From Paraburkholderia ginsengiterrae (lineage in GTDB: Bacteria; Pseudomonadota; Gammaproteobacteria; Burkholderiales; Burkholderiaceae), in contig NZ_LXKA01000393.1 in the NCBI RefSeq assembly GCF_001645125.1, positions 157,172 through 221,171 on the forward strand: a stretch of 64,000 nt of DNA. Reading direction: 5' to 3'. Below the pieces are notes generated by a model. It was given only the letters and a program-made list of their open reading frames with translations, was not told the origin of the DNA and did no database searches. This document shows, piece after piece, positions 35,535-43,269 of the stretch. Numbering within the stretch: the stretch's first letter is position 1; each line of letters begins with the position of its first letter. The position numbers were made by a program, and so were the translations under genes.

Positions 35535-36281
35535 TCAGGCCGAGGCATTCGCGCCGCTGTCGACCGCAATCGGGGTAATCGTCGTGATGTGCAGTCCGCA
35601 TTCCTTCGTATCGCGCGACTCCCACCACCAACGCCCCGCCCGGCTATCTTCACCGGGGCGGATCGCCCGCGTACACGGTTCACAGCCGATGCTCGGATAA
35701 CCGCGCGCATGCAGTGGATTGACCGGCACGTCGAACGCCTTCAGGTAGTCCCACACTTCGGCTTCGGTCCAGTCCGTCAGCGGATTGAACTTGGCGATGT
35801 TGCGCGCGCCGTCGTGCTCTTCCTCGTGCAGTTCGGCACGCGTCACCGATTGCTCACGGCGCTGGCCCGTCACCCAGGCGCTGACGTCCGACAGCGCGCG
35901 GTTCAACGGTTCGACCTTGCGGATTTCGCAGCAGCGCTTACGCAGATCGACGCTTTCATAAAACGCGTTCAGACCATGCGAGCCGACATATTCCTCAACC
36001 GCGGCAGCTTGCGGATGAAACTGTTCGATCTCATAGCCGTAGCGCTCTCTCACACGATCGAGCATGCCGAGCGTCTCGGCGTGCAGGCGGCCCGTGTTCA
36101 GCGAGAAGATGCCGATCTTCACGCCACGCGACAGAATGGCATGCGTAAGCAGCATGTCTTCCGCGGCGAGGCTGCTGGCGAGCTTCACGTTCGCGTGACG
36201 CGCGGCGATCGAGTCGAGCAGCGCATCGAGGCGCTCGACCTTCGCGGCGAGTTCCGGCGTGAGCGATTGAACGTCGCTCAT
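35535..36281 (-). CDS. cysH: Adenylyl-sulfate (APS) reductase
   Basis: A 248-aa assimilatory reductase. The extra cysteines that mark the [4Fe-4S] APS-reducing type are present: Cys117-Cys118 in RKRCCEIRK and Cys200-Cys203 in IGCEPCTR; the redox-active Cys228 is in KECGLH. PP-loop-like signature at SSLAAEDM. PAPS-type CysH lacks the four cluster Cys, so this enzyme should use APS directly and bypass CysC. It overlaps the DUF934 gene by four bases, and cysD follows. Confidence 0.94.
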   Translation of the reverse strand: MSDVQSLTPELAAKVERLDALLDSIAARHANVKLASSLAAEDMLLTHAILSRGVKIGIFSLNTGRLHAETLGMLDRVRERYGYEIEQFHPQAAAVEEYVGSHGLNAFYESVDLRKRCCEIRKVEPLNRALSDVSAWVTGQRREQSVTRAELHEEEHDGARNIAKFNPLTDWTEAEVWDYLKAFDVPVNPLHARGYPSIGCEPCTRAIRPGEDSRAGRWWWESRDTKECGLHITTITPIAVDSGANASA

Positions 36282-36817
36282 GCTGAAGCCTTTGCCAGTT
36301 CGCCCGCTTCACGGCGGCGGAACAGCGGCGACGAGTTCACCGCGCCCTGATAGTTGAAGCTGAATTCATCGAACGCTTTGAGCGCATCGTTGAAGTCCTT
36401 GTCCGCGCGCAACGCGTACGAGTCGAAGCCGCAACGGAACATGAACGTGATCTGGTCGCGCAGCACGTCGCCGATGGCGCGCAGCTCGCCCTTGTAGCCA
36501 TAGCGCTCGCGCAACAGGCGGCCAATGCTATAGCCGCGGCCGTCGCGGAACACCGGGAAGTCCACGCCGATCAGCGCGAGCTTGTCGAAGTCGCCGACGA
36601 TATCCGCCGGCTCGCTGTCCGGTGCGAGCCACACGCCGATCTCGGCCGCACTGCGCGAGGCAGCGAGCGAATCGCGCTCAGCCTGCCACAACGCGAGCGG
36701 CACCAGCACCTTGCCGGCCGGCAGTTCGTTCACCGCCGGCAACGAGCCGTCTTCCGCCGGGCGCACGACCGTCCAGTCATCGTTGACGATTGCGCGGTTC
36801 TTGATGATAGAAGCCAT
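36278..36817 (-). CDS. DUF934 protein of the sulfate assimilation operon
   Basis: A 179-aa protein with the DUF934 pattern: LPAGKVLVPLALWQAER at the centre of the N-terminal part and FPVFRDGRGYSIGRLLRERY with GELRAIGDVLRDQITFMFRCGFDSY. It is found between cysI and cysH in many beta- and gamma-proteobacteria and is thought to be an accessory factor in sulfite reduction, perhaps for electron supply or assembly. This is known of the operon family, not shown by sequence. It starts 22 bases after cysI and overlaps cysH by four bases. Confidence 0.9.
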   Translation of the reverse strand: MASIIKNRAIVNDDWTVVRPAEDGSLPAVNELPAGKVLVPLALWQAERDSLAASRSAAEIGVWLAPDSEPADIVGDFDKLALIGVDFPVFRDGRGYSIGRLLRERYGYKGELRAIGDVLRDQITFMFRCGFDSYALRADKDFNDALKAFDEFSFNYQGAVNSSPLFRRREAGELAKASA

Positions 36818-36839
36818 CTGTTCAGTATCCTTGTCGCGG

Positions 36840-38519
36840 TTACGCGTGAGCCGGTTGACGCGAGGCGTACACACGTTCCTTGAACGGGGTGATGCCGATG
36901 CGGTTGTACGTTTCGACGAAGCGCTCGCCTTCCTGACGGTTCTCAACGAACGTGTCGATCACTTTGCTGATCACGTCCGGCATTTCTTCCGCCGAGAACG
37001 ACGGGCCGATCACGCGGCCAAGGTGCGCGCCAGTGGCGCCCGAACCCTGCTCGCCGCCGAGCGTCACCTGATACCACTCCGAGCCGTCCTTATCGACACC
37101 CAGAATGCCGATGTTGCCGACGTGGTGGTGGCCGCAGGCGTTGATGCAGCCCGAGATGTTCAGCGACACGTCGCCGAGGTCGTACACGTAGTCCAGATCG
37201 TCGAAACGCTGCTGGATGGCGAGCGCGATCGGAATCGACTTGGCATTCGCGAGCGAGCAGAAATCGCCGCCCGGGCACGCGATGATGTCGGTCAGCAAGC
37301 CGATGTTCGGCGTCGCGAAACCTTGTGCCTTGGCCTTTTCCCACAGCGCAAACAGATCGCGCTTCTTGACGTTGGCGAGAATCAGGTTCTGTTCGTGCGA
37401 CACGCGAATCTGGCCGAACGAATACTCGTCGGCCCAATCGGCGACCGCTTCCATCTGCGCATCGGTTGCATCGCCCGGCGCGACTGTGGCCGGCTTGAGC
37501 GACAGCGTCACCGCCGCATAGCCCGCCACCTTGTGCGGACGCACGTTACGCTCGACCCAGCGCGCAAACGCGCGGCTCTCCAGCAGATGCTTTTCGAACG
37601 ATGCGTCGGTGTCGGCCAGCTTTTCATACACCGGCGGCTGGAAGTACTGCGCCACGCGGTCGACTTCGGCCTGCGTGAGCGTTGACGGGCCGTCCTTCAG
37701 GTGCTGCCATTCTTCTTCGACTTGCGCCGAGAATTTCTCCGGGCTCAACGCCTTCACGAGAATCTTGATACGCGCCTTGTACATGTTGTCGCGGCGGCCG
37801 TAGCGGTTGTACACACGCAGCACGGCCTCGCAGTACGTCAGCAGATGTTGCCACGGCAGATCGCGGCGGATGATCGCGCCCACGATCGGCGTGCGGCCCA
37901 GACCGCCACCGGCCAGAATATCGGCCACCAGCTCGCCCTGCTCGTTCTTGCGCAGATACACGCCCATGTCGTGAATCTGCACGGCAGCGCGGTCTTCTTT
38001 CGAGCCCGACACGGCGATCTTGAACTTGCGCGGCAGCCACGCGAATTCCGGGTGGAACGTCGACCATTGACGCAGGATTTCCGCCCACGGACGCGGATCG
38101 ACCACTTCATCCGGCGCGACGCCGGCGAACTGGTCGGCGGTGATGTTGCGGATGCAGTTGCCCGAGGTCTGAATGCCGTGCATTTGCACCGCGGCGAGCT
38201 TGCGCAGGATTTCCGGCGTTTCTTCGAGCTTGATCCAGTTGTACTGGATGTTCGAGCGCGTCGAGAAATGGCCGTAGCCACGGTCGTGTTCGCGCGCGAT
38301 CTGCGCGAGCACGCGCATCTGGTCGCTGCGCAGGTTGCCGTACGGAATCGCGATGCGGTGCATGTACGCGTGACGCTGCAGGTACAGGCCGTTCTGCAGG
38401 CGCAGCGGACGAAACTCCTCTTCGCTCAATTCGTCCGACAAACGGCGGCGAACCTGATCGGCGTATTGCGCGACCCGTTCATCGACGATGGTCTGGTCGT
38501 ACTGATCGTATTGGTACAT
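36840..38519 (-). CDS. cysI: Sulfite reductase hemoprotein
   Basis: A 559-aa siroheme/[4Fe-4S] sulfite (nitrite) reductase that reduces sulfite to sulfide with six electrons. Two ferredoxin-like halves: FRPLRLQNGLYLQRHAYMHR and FSTRSNIQYNWIKLEE in the N-terminal half, and the cluster cysteines CPGGDFCSLAN and SGCINACGHHHVGNIG in the C-terminal half. The flavoprotein subunit CysJ is not adjacent, so electrons probably come from ferredoxin or another donor. The start at 38519 is TyrGln-rich and opens on the divergent control region shared with the CysB-like gene. Confidence 0.94.
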   Translation of the reverse strand: MYQYDQYDQTIVDERVAQYADQVRRRLSDELSEEEFRPLRLQNGLYLQRHAYMHRIAIPYGNLRSDQMRVLAQIAREHDRGYGHFSTRSNIQYNWIKLEETPEILRKLAAVQMHGIQTSGNCIRNITADQFAGVAPDEVVDPRPWAEILRQWSTFHPEFAWLPRKFKIAVSGSKEDRAAVQIHDMGVYLRKNEQGELVADILAGGGLGRTPIVGAIIRRDLPWQHLLTYCEAVLRVYNRYGRRDNMYKARIKILVKALSPEKFSAQVEEEWQHLKDGPSTLTQAEVDRVAQYFQPPVYEKLADTDASFEKHLLESRAFARWVERNVRPHKVAGYAAVTLSLKPATVAPGDATDAQMEAVADWADEYSFGQIRVSHEQNLILANVKKRDLFALWEKAKAQGFATPNIGLLTDIIACPGGDFCSLANAKSIPIALAIQQRFDDLDYVYDLGDVSLNISGCINACGHHHVGNIGILGVDKDGSEWYQVTLGGEQGSGATGAHLGRVIGPSFSAEEMPDVISKVIDTFVENRQEGERFVETYNRIGITPFKERVYASRQPAHA

Positions 38520-38740
38520 TCGGGGACCCCAATTTTTTGCAGTGACACGCGGCAATCCGGTTTTGCCGCGCGATGGACACCTGCTCTTAGTCGGCAACCG
38601 CAAACGAGGGTTTAGACCCATCGCTCATTTGCTTATGCCAAATACAGATATCCATATTGAAAAAGATGGACAGATCGTAATAAACTCGCCTTATATTTCA
38701 AACGACTAAAAAATTCTTTTGATATGCGAAGAGGTTATAT
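38520..38740. promoter_or_regulatory. Divergent control region of cysI and the CysB-like gene
   Basis: A 221-base AT-rich spacer between the two starts. The word ATATCCATATTG and the runs TTATATTTC and TTTTGATATG occur between 38649 and 38726, in the kind of AT-rich ground where CysB boxes lie. I cannot define the exact boxes. The layout supports CysB control of both directions. Confidence 0.5.
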
Positions 38741-39682
38741 ATGAACCTGCACCAGTTCCGCTTCGTGCGCGAGGCTGTGCGGCAGAATTTCAACCTGACC
38801 GAAGCGGCGAAGGCGCTGTATACGAGCCAGCCGGGCGTCTCCAAGGCGATCATCGAGCTGGAGGACGAGCTGGGCGTGGAAATCTTCACGCGGCATGGCA
38901 AGCGCGTGCGCTCGCTGACCGAGCCGGGGCGCATCATTTTGCAGTCGGTCGAGCGGATTCTGCAGGAGGTGGAGAGCCTCAAGCGCGTCGGTAAAGATTA
39001 CGCGGCGCAGGATCAGGGCAATCTGGTGATCGCCGCCACCCACACGCAGGCACGCTACTCGCTGCCGGCCGCGATCGCCGAATTCAAGAAGCGCTTCCCC
39101 AAAGTCCACCTTTCAATTCTGCAAGGCAGCCCGACCCAGGTGGCCGAGATGGTGCTGCACGACCAGGCCGATCTCGCCATCGCCACCGAAGCGATCGCCA
39201 ACTATAAGGAACTGGTCTCGCTGCCCTGCTTCCAGTGGCACCACGTTGCGGTGATGCAGCCGGATCATCCGCTGCTCGACCGCAAACTGCTGTCGCTGGA
39301 CGATCTGACCCAATATCCGCTGATCACTTACGACAACGCATTCGCCGGGCGCACCAAGATCAACGAGGCATTCCGCCTGCGCGGGCTGCATCCGGACATC
39401 GTGCTGGAGGCGATCGACGCCGACGTGATCAAGACCTATGTCGAGCTGGGCCTGGGCGTCGGCATCATGGCGGATATCGCGTTCAACGCCGAGCGCGACC
39501 GTCATTTGCGCGCCATGCCGGTCGGGCATCTGTTCGGCAGCAATGTGACGCGGGTCGCGCTGAAGCAGGGCGCGTATCTGCGCAGCTATGTGTATACGCT
39601 CGTCGAGCTGCTGTCGCCGTCCATGAACCGCAAGCTGATCGAACAGGCGCTCAAGGGCGAACACGAAACCTACGAACTCTGA
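38741..39682 (+). CDS. cysB: CysB-type LysR regulator
   Basis: A 313-aa LysR-type activator of the CysB/Cbl branch. The HTH is at residues ~3-60 (LHQFRFVREAVRQNFNLTE, TSQPGVSKAIIELEDELG), the effector domain shows LVIAATHTQARYSLPAAI, DLAIATEAI and the PLITYDNAFAGRTKINEAF segment, matching CysB ligand-binding positions (N-acetylserine, sulfate or APS). Divergence from cysI makes it the likely controller of the sulfate operon. Cbl could also fit; the neighbourhood favours CysB. Confidence 0.9.
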   Translation: MNLHQFRFVREAVRQNFNLTEAAKALYTSQPGVSKAIIELEDELGVEIFTRHGKRVRSLTEPGRIILQSVERILQEVESLKRVGKDYAAQDQGNLVIAATHTQARYSLPAAIAEFKKRFPKVHLSILQGSPTQVAEMVLHDQADLAIATEAIANYKELVSLPCFQWHHVAVMQPDHPLLDRKLLSLDDLTQYPLITYDNAFAGRTKINEAFRLRGLHPDIVLEAIDADVIKTYVELGLGVGIMADIAFNAERDRHLRAMPVGHLFGSNVTRVALKQGAYLRSYVYTLVELLSPSMNRKLIEQALKGEHETYEL

Positions 39683-39725
39683 CATCACCACCGCTTCCCG
39701 CTATTTCCGCTACGGAGACCTTTCG

Positions 39726-40895
39726 ATGACGTCGCATAAGAATAAATTTCGCGGCCTCGCCGCCGCTTTTGGCTTTGGCGCGCTCCTGCTCGCCACTTCG
39801 GCCCACGCCGACATCAAGGTCGGGATCGACCTGTCGAGCACCGGCCCGGCGGCCGTGATCGGCATCACCAGCAAGAACGCGATGCTGATGTGGCCCGCCA
39901 CCATCGCCGGCCAGAAGGCCGACTACATCTTCCTCGACGACGCCTCCGACCCGGGCGCCGCCGTGCGCAACATCCGCAAGCTGATCAACGAGGACCACGT
40001 CGACGTGATCGTCGGCCCGAACATCACGCCGGCGGCAATGGCCGCGCTCGATCCGGTCGCCGAGAGCCAGACGCCGATGATCACGCTGATCGGCTCGGCA
40101 AGCGTGGTCGAACCGCAGGAAGGCAAGAAGGTCTGGGCCTACAAGATGGCGCAGACCGACAGCGCGATGGCCGACGTGATGACACGCTACATGTCGAACC
40201 ACAACGTGAAAACGGTGGGCTTCATCGGTTTCGCGGACGGCTACGGCGAAAGCTGGCTGAACGAATTCAGCAAATTCGCGGCGCTGCGCCATATCCAGCT
40301 GGTCGCCACCGAGCGCTACAACCGTACTGATGCGAGCGTGACCGGCCAGATCCTGAAGCTGATGGCGGCCAAACCCGACGCGATCCTGATCGCCGGCGCC
40401 GGCACGCCCACGGTGCTGCCGCAGCGCACGCTGATCGAGCGCGGCTTCAAGGGCCCGATCTATCAGACGCACGGCATCGCCACGCCGGAATTCATCAAGC
40501 TCGGCGGCAAGGACGTGGAAGGTACGCTGTTCCCGACGCAGCCGGTGGTGGTGGCGCGCACGCTGCCCGCGGATCATCCGGCGAAGAAAGCGGCGCTCGC
40601 ATTCGTCAATGCCTATGAGGCGAAGTACGGCCCGGACAGCGTGACGCAATTCGCGGGCGACGCGGCCGGCGTGTACCCGCGTTTGCAGGATGCCGTGGCC
40701 CGCGCGTTGAAGACGGCGCAGCCGGGCACGCCGGCGTTTCGCGTCGCGCTGCGCGATGAACTCGAGCACGCGCATGAACTGGTCGTGCCGAACGGCGTGG
40801 TCAATACGAGCGCGAAGGATCACGTCGGCCTGGATCAGCGCGCCAGCGTGATGGGCGTGATCAGGAACGGCAAGTTCGTTTACCTGAGCCAGTAA
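39726..40895 (+). CDS. Branched-chain amino-acid-type ABC substrate-binding protein
   Basis: A 389-aa type I periplasmic binding protein of the LivJ/LivK class. Signal peptide LAAAFGFGALLLATSAHA (cleavage near HADIK), then IKVGIDLSSTGPAAVIGI, VIVGPNITPAAMAALDPVAE, VGFIGFADGYGESWL and YEAKYGPDSVTQFAGDAAG. No permease or ATPase adjoins it, so its transporter partner is elsewhere or it works as an orphan receptor. It starts 43 bases after the CysB-like gene, but the substrate class differs from sulfur; the closeness may be incidental. Confidence 0.9.
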   Translation: MTSHKNKFRGLAAAFGFGALLLATSAHADIKVGIDLSSTGPAAVIGITSKNAMLMWPATIAGQKADYIFLDDASDPGAAVRNIRKLINEDHVDVIVGPNITPAAMAALDPVAESQTPMITLIGSASVVEPQEGKKVWAYKMAQTDSAMADVMTRYMSNHNVKTVGFIGFADGYGESWLNEFSKFAALRHIQLVATERYNRTDASVTGQILKLMAAKPDAILIAGAGTPTVLPQRTLIERGFKGPIYQTHGIATPEFIKLGGKDVEGTLFPTQPVVVARTLPADHPAKKAALAFVNAYEAKYGPDSVTQFAGDAAGVYPRLQDAVARALKTAQPGTPAFRVALRDELEHAHELVVPNGVVNTSAKDHVGLDQRASVMGVIRNGKFVYLSQ

Positions 40896-40974
40896 GCTGG
40901 CGCGTTCGGGCGGTGCGCGGCCACCGGGGAAATTGTTAAAGTAGCAGTCTCTCCCCGACTAGCAGTCCCACATC

Positions 40975-41232
40975 ATGCGCACCACCCGAGCCATCCACGC
41001 CGTCGAACGGCTGAAAACGCGCAGCGGCAATCCGCAGTTTGCCGCGATCAGCCTGTCCGGCGGCCTGTTTTATCTGGTCGACAAATCGAGCGGCACGGAC
41101 AAGAAAGTCTCCGATCCGCTCACGCTCGACGACTTCGTCAAATTCGTCGATGCCTTCGGCCCGCAGAAGCCGCGCAAGGCGAGCAAGCTCGACCTCGCGT
41201 TCGAAGAGCAGATTAAGAAGAGCAGGCAGTGA
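40975..41232 (+). CDS. Small conserved hypothetical protein
   Basis: An 85-aa soluble protein: AIHAVERLKTRSGNPQFAAI, then LSGGLFYLVDKSSGTDKKVSD, DDFVKFVDAFGPQKPRK and a Lys-rich tail. I do not recognise a domain. It has a regular start and lacks signs of decay. A TTGTTAAAG-type sequence and AGCAGTC lie upstream at 40930-40970. It faces the end of the glycan module. Function unknown. Confidence 0.7.
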   Translation: MRTTRAIHAVERLKTRSGNPQFAAISLSGGLFYLVDKSSGTDKKVSDPLTLDDFVKFVDAFGPQKPRKASKLDLAFEEQIKKSRQ

Positions 41233-41322
41233 GCCGCGCGCGAACCTGGGATTGACTGCGCGTCGGAACATAGACTACGTGCGTTGTCCCGACGCGCCGG
41301 AGATGCGACATCTGAACCCAGG

Positions 41323-43269
41323 CTAGCTCAGCAATGCAAACGGAGCGATCTTGATACGCCGACGGAACAACGAATAGTCGGTCAGCTCGAAAACGGACAC
41401 CGGCACGTCAACGCCTGTCGCGAACACGCGTAAGCCCCAACCGGTATCCAGGCCGTTCACTTCGGCCGGCAGCACAAACTCGGTCGGCGAATAACGATCT
41501 ATCCCGGCGAGCGGCACGCTTGAGCGAGTCACGATTTCTTTCTCGGCCGACACGATTTCAATACCGATCGTGCCGGAGTCGGTTCGTAGCAAAGGGTGGA
41601 CAGCAAGCGACACCGAACGCAGGCTCGGCGCCTTGAATGGCATCGTGTACTCAATGTACGGCACGCCACGCAGATCGCCACCAAGACTGAACTGCGTTTT
41701 CGACGAACGCCGGAAGAATTTCTCCGAGTACGCCTTCAGGTCCGCAAATGCGGGTCCGATGTGCCGCCACGACATATTCCCCGACGACAGAAAGTACGAA
41801 AGACGCGCCGATCGGGACGCTCTGCGCGCGGACAATTGGCGTCCGAGTTCTTCAGCCGTCTTACGAGCTTCGAGCAGGTCGGTGCTCGCAATCGACGTAA
41901 TTTCAGTCGCCAAACGGGCCACTTCAGCGCTCAGACGCGCATTCTCGTTCGTCAGTAGTTCTTCCCTGCTTCGATGCCAGGCAGCAAGACCGTTGGATGC
42001 TTCAAGCTCAGCTCGCGCGAAAACCAGATCGGCCTGGACCTTCTTGGCGTTCTCGGCCAGATCGGTCAAATACTGATTTCTTTGCGTCAAAGTCGCCAGC
42101 AGCGTACGCGTCTGATCCGCGCTTGCCTCCGAAACCTGGATCGTTTCCTGTGCCGCGTGCAACCGGTCCGTTAGCACGCTGACGTGCTCGGTCAGGCCCT
42201 GTACCTTATTACGATGATGCTCAACCGACTCGGCAAGCGATGTCATTTCGGTTTGCGCTTGCAACAACGCGGTGCTTGCGCCCTGCGCCTCGCTGCGAAA
42301 ACGCTCGGCGGTGTGCGATAACACGCGCGCCTCTTCCTGATGGCGAAGCGAGTCGTTTCTCGATGAAAGCAGTTGCGCGCCTAACTCGTCGATCCGCTGA
42401 AAGCGCTCGACTTCACGCAAACGCAGCGCATGGTTCTCCGCTCGCGTATCGCCAAGCAGTGCCTCAGTACGTTCAATCAGCGCATTCAGTTCGGCAATGC
42501 GTGCTCCGCTGCGAGACTGCTCGGCAATGGCCTGATCACTTTTCGACAAATCGGCATGCAAGGCTGCAACCGCTGCGAGCGCCTCATCTCGCTGTTGCGT
42601 CAGGCGCCGCACGGTGTGCTCGTACGAATGCGCCTTGCGCTGCATCACGTAGCGCGGCTCATACCGCTCAACGGTCGCGACGAATTCCTCGAACGGAACA
42701 CCCGTGTCCGCCGTCTCTTTCCATACGATCAGGTGGTACATAACCTGATCGCACACGTCCATCCGTTGATGGCGTAGCTTGCGCTGCTCCTCGGGCGGAA
42801 GGTCTTCATACTCGGGAAAATAGAAGAACTCCATATTGATCAGACGCAGCTCGAGCCCCGGATTCGCGTGATCGGAACGCGACAAACCCCAGTCTCCCGC
42901 GTGGGGATGACGGTACTCGTCAGCGTCGAGCGGGGTCTTGGGGTAGTCGGACCAGAACCGCGGTGTGTGCTCGTTGAATACCCAACGGTGATACGGGTTG
43001 GCGAGGTTGAGCTTCTGCTCGTTGTAGGGCGCGACGATGCAAACCTGCGCGCCATGCCGGCAGACGCGATAAATTTCCCGCATTGTGTTCATCAGGTCGC
43101 CGACGTGTTCAAGCGAATGCGATGCATACACCAACTCAACCGAGTCGTCGTCAAACGGCAGCCGCTTATCCAGATCGGCTACGACATCCACACCTGGCAG
43201 GGAGAACCGGTCAACACCGACAAAACCGTTTTGCTTACTTGGCCCACATCCCAAATCTATCTTCAACAT
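41323..43269 (-). CDS. SAM methyltransferase fused to a long coiled coil and a C-terminal domain
   Basis: A 648-aa protein. Residues ~1-190 are a class I SAM methyltransferase: MLKIDLGCGPSKQNGFVG, motif II DVVADLDKRLPFDDDSVEL, ASHSLEHVGDLMNTMREIYR. Residues ~205-500 are an uninterrupted coiled coil with Gln/Glu/Ala heptads (TQQRDEALAAVAALHADLSK through LARLATEITSIAS). The last ~130 residues form a beta-rich domain (FSLGGDLRGVPYIEYTMPF … GWGLRVFATGVDVPVSVFEL). This plan recalls WbdD, which methylates and caps O-antigen chains with a coiled-coil ruler; the kinase domain of WbdD is absent. It starts inside the stop of the glycosyltransferase gene (TGATG). Confidence 0.78.
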   Translation of the reverse strand: MLKIDLGCGPSKQNGFVGVDRFSLPGVDVVADLDKRLPFDDDSVELVYASHSLEHVGDLMNTMREIYRVCRHGAQVCIVAPYNEQKLNLANPYHRWVFNEHTPRFWSDYPKTPLDADEYRHPHAGDWGLSRSDHANPGLELRLINMEFFYFPEYEDLPPEEQRKLRHQRMDVCDQVMYHLIVWKETADTGVPFEEFVATVERYEPRYVMQRKAHSYEHTVRRLTQQRDEALAAVAALHADLSKSDQAIAEQSRSGARIAELNALIERTEALLGDTRAENHALRLREVERFQRIDELGAQLLSSRNDSLRHQEEARVLSHTAERFRSEAQGASTALLQAQTEMTSLAESVEHHRNKVQGLTEHVSVLTDRLHAAQETIQVSEASADQTRTLLATLTQRNQYLTDLAENAKKVQADLVFARAELEASNGLAAWHRSREELLTNENARLSAEVARLATEITSIASTDLLEARKTAEELGRQLSARRASRSARLSYFLSSGNMSWRHIGPAFADLKAYSEKFFRRSSKTQFSLGGDLRGVPYIEYTMPFKAPSLRSVSLAVHPLLRTDSGTIGIEIVSAEKEIVTRSSVPLAGIDRYSPTEFVLPAEVNGLDTGWGLRVFATGVDVPVSVFELTDYSLFRRRIKIAPFALLS

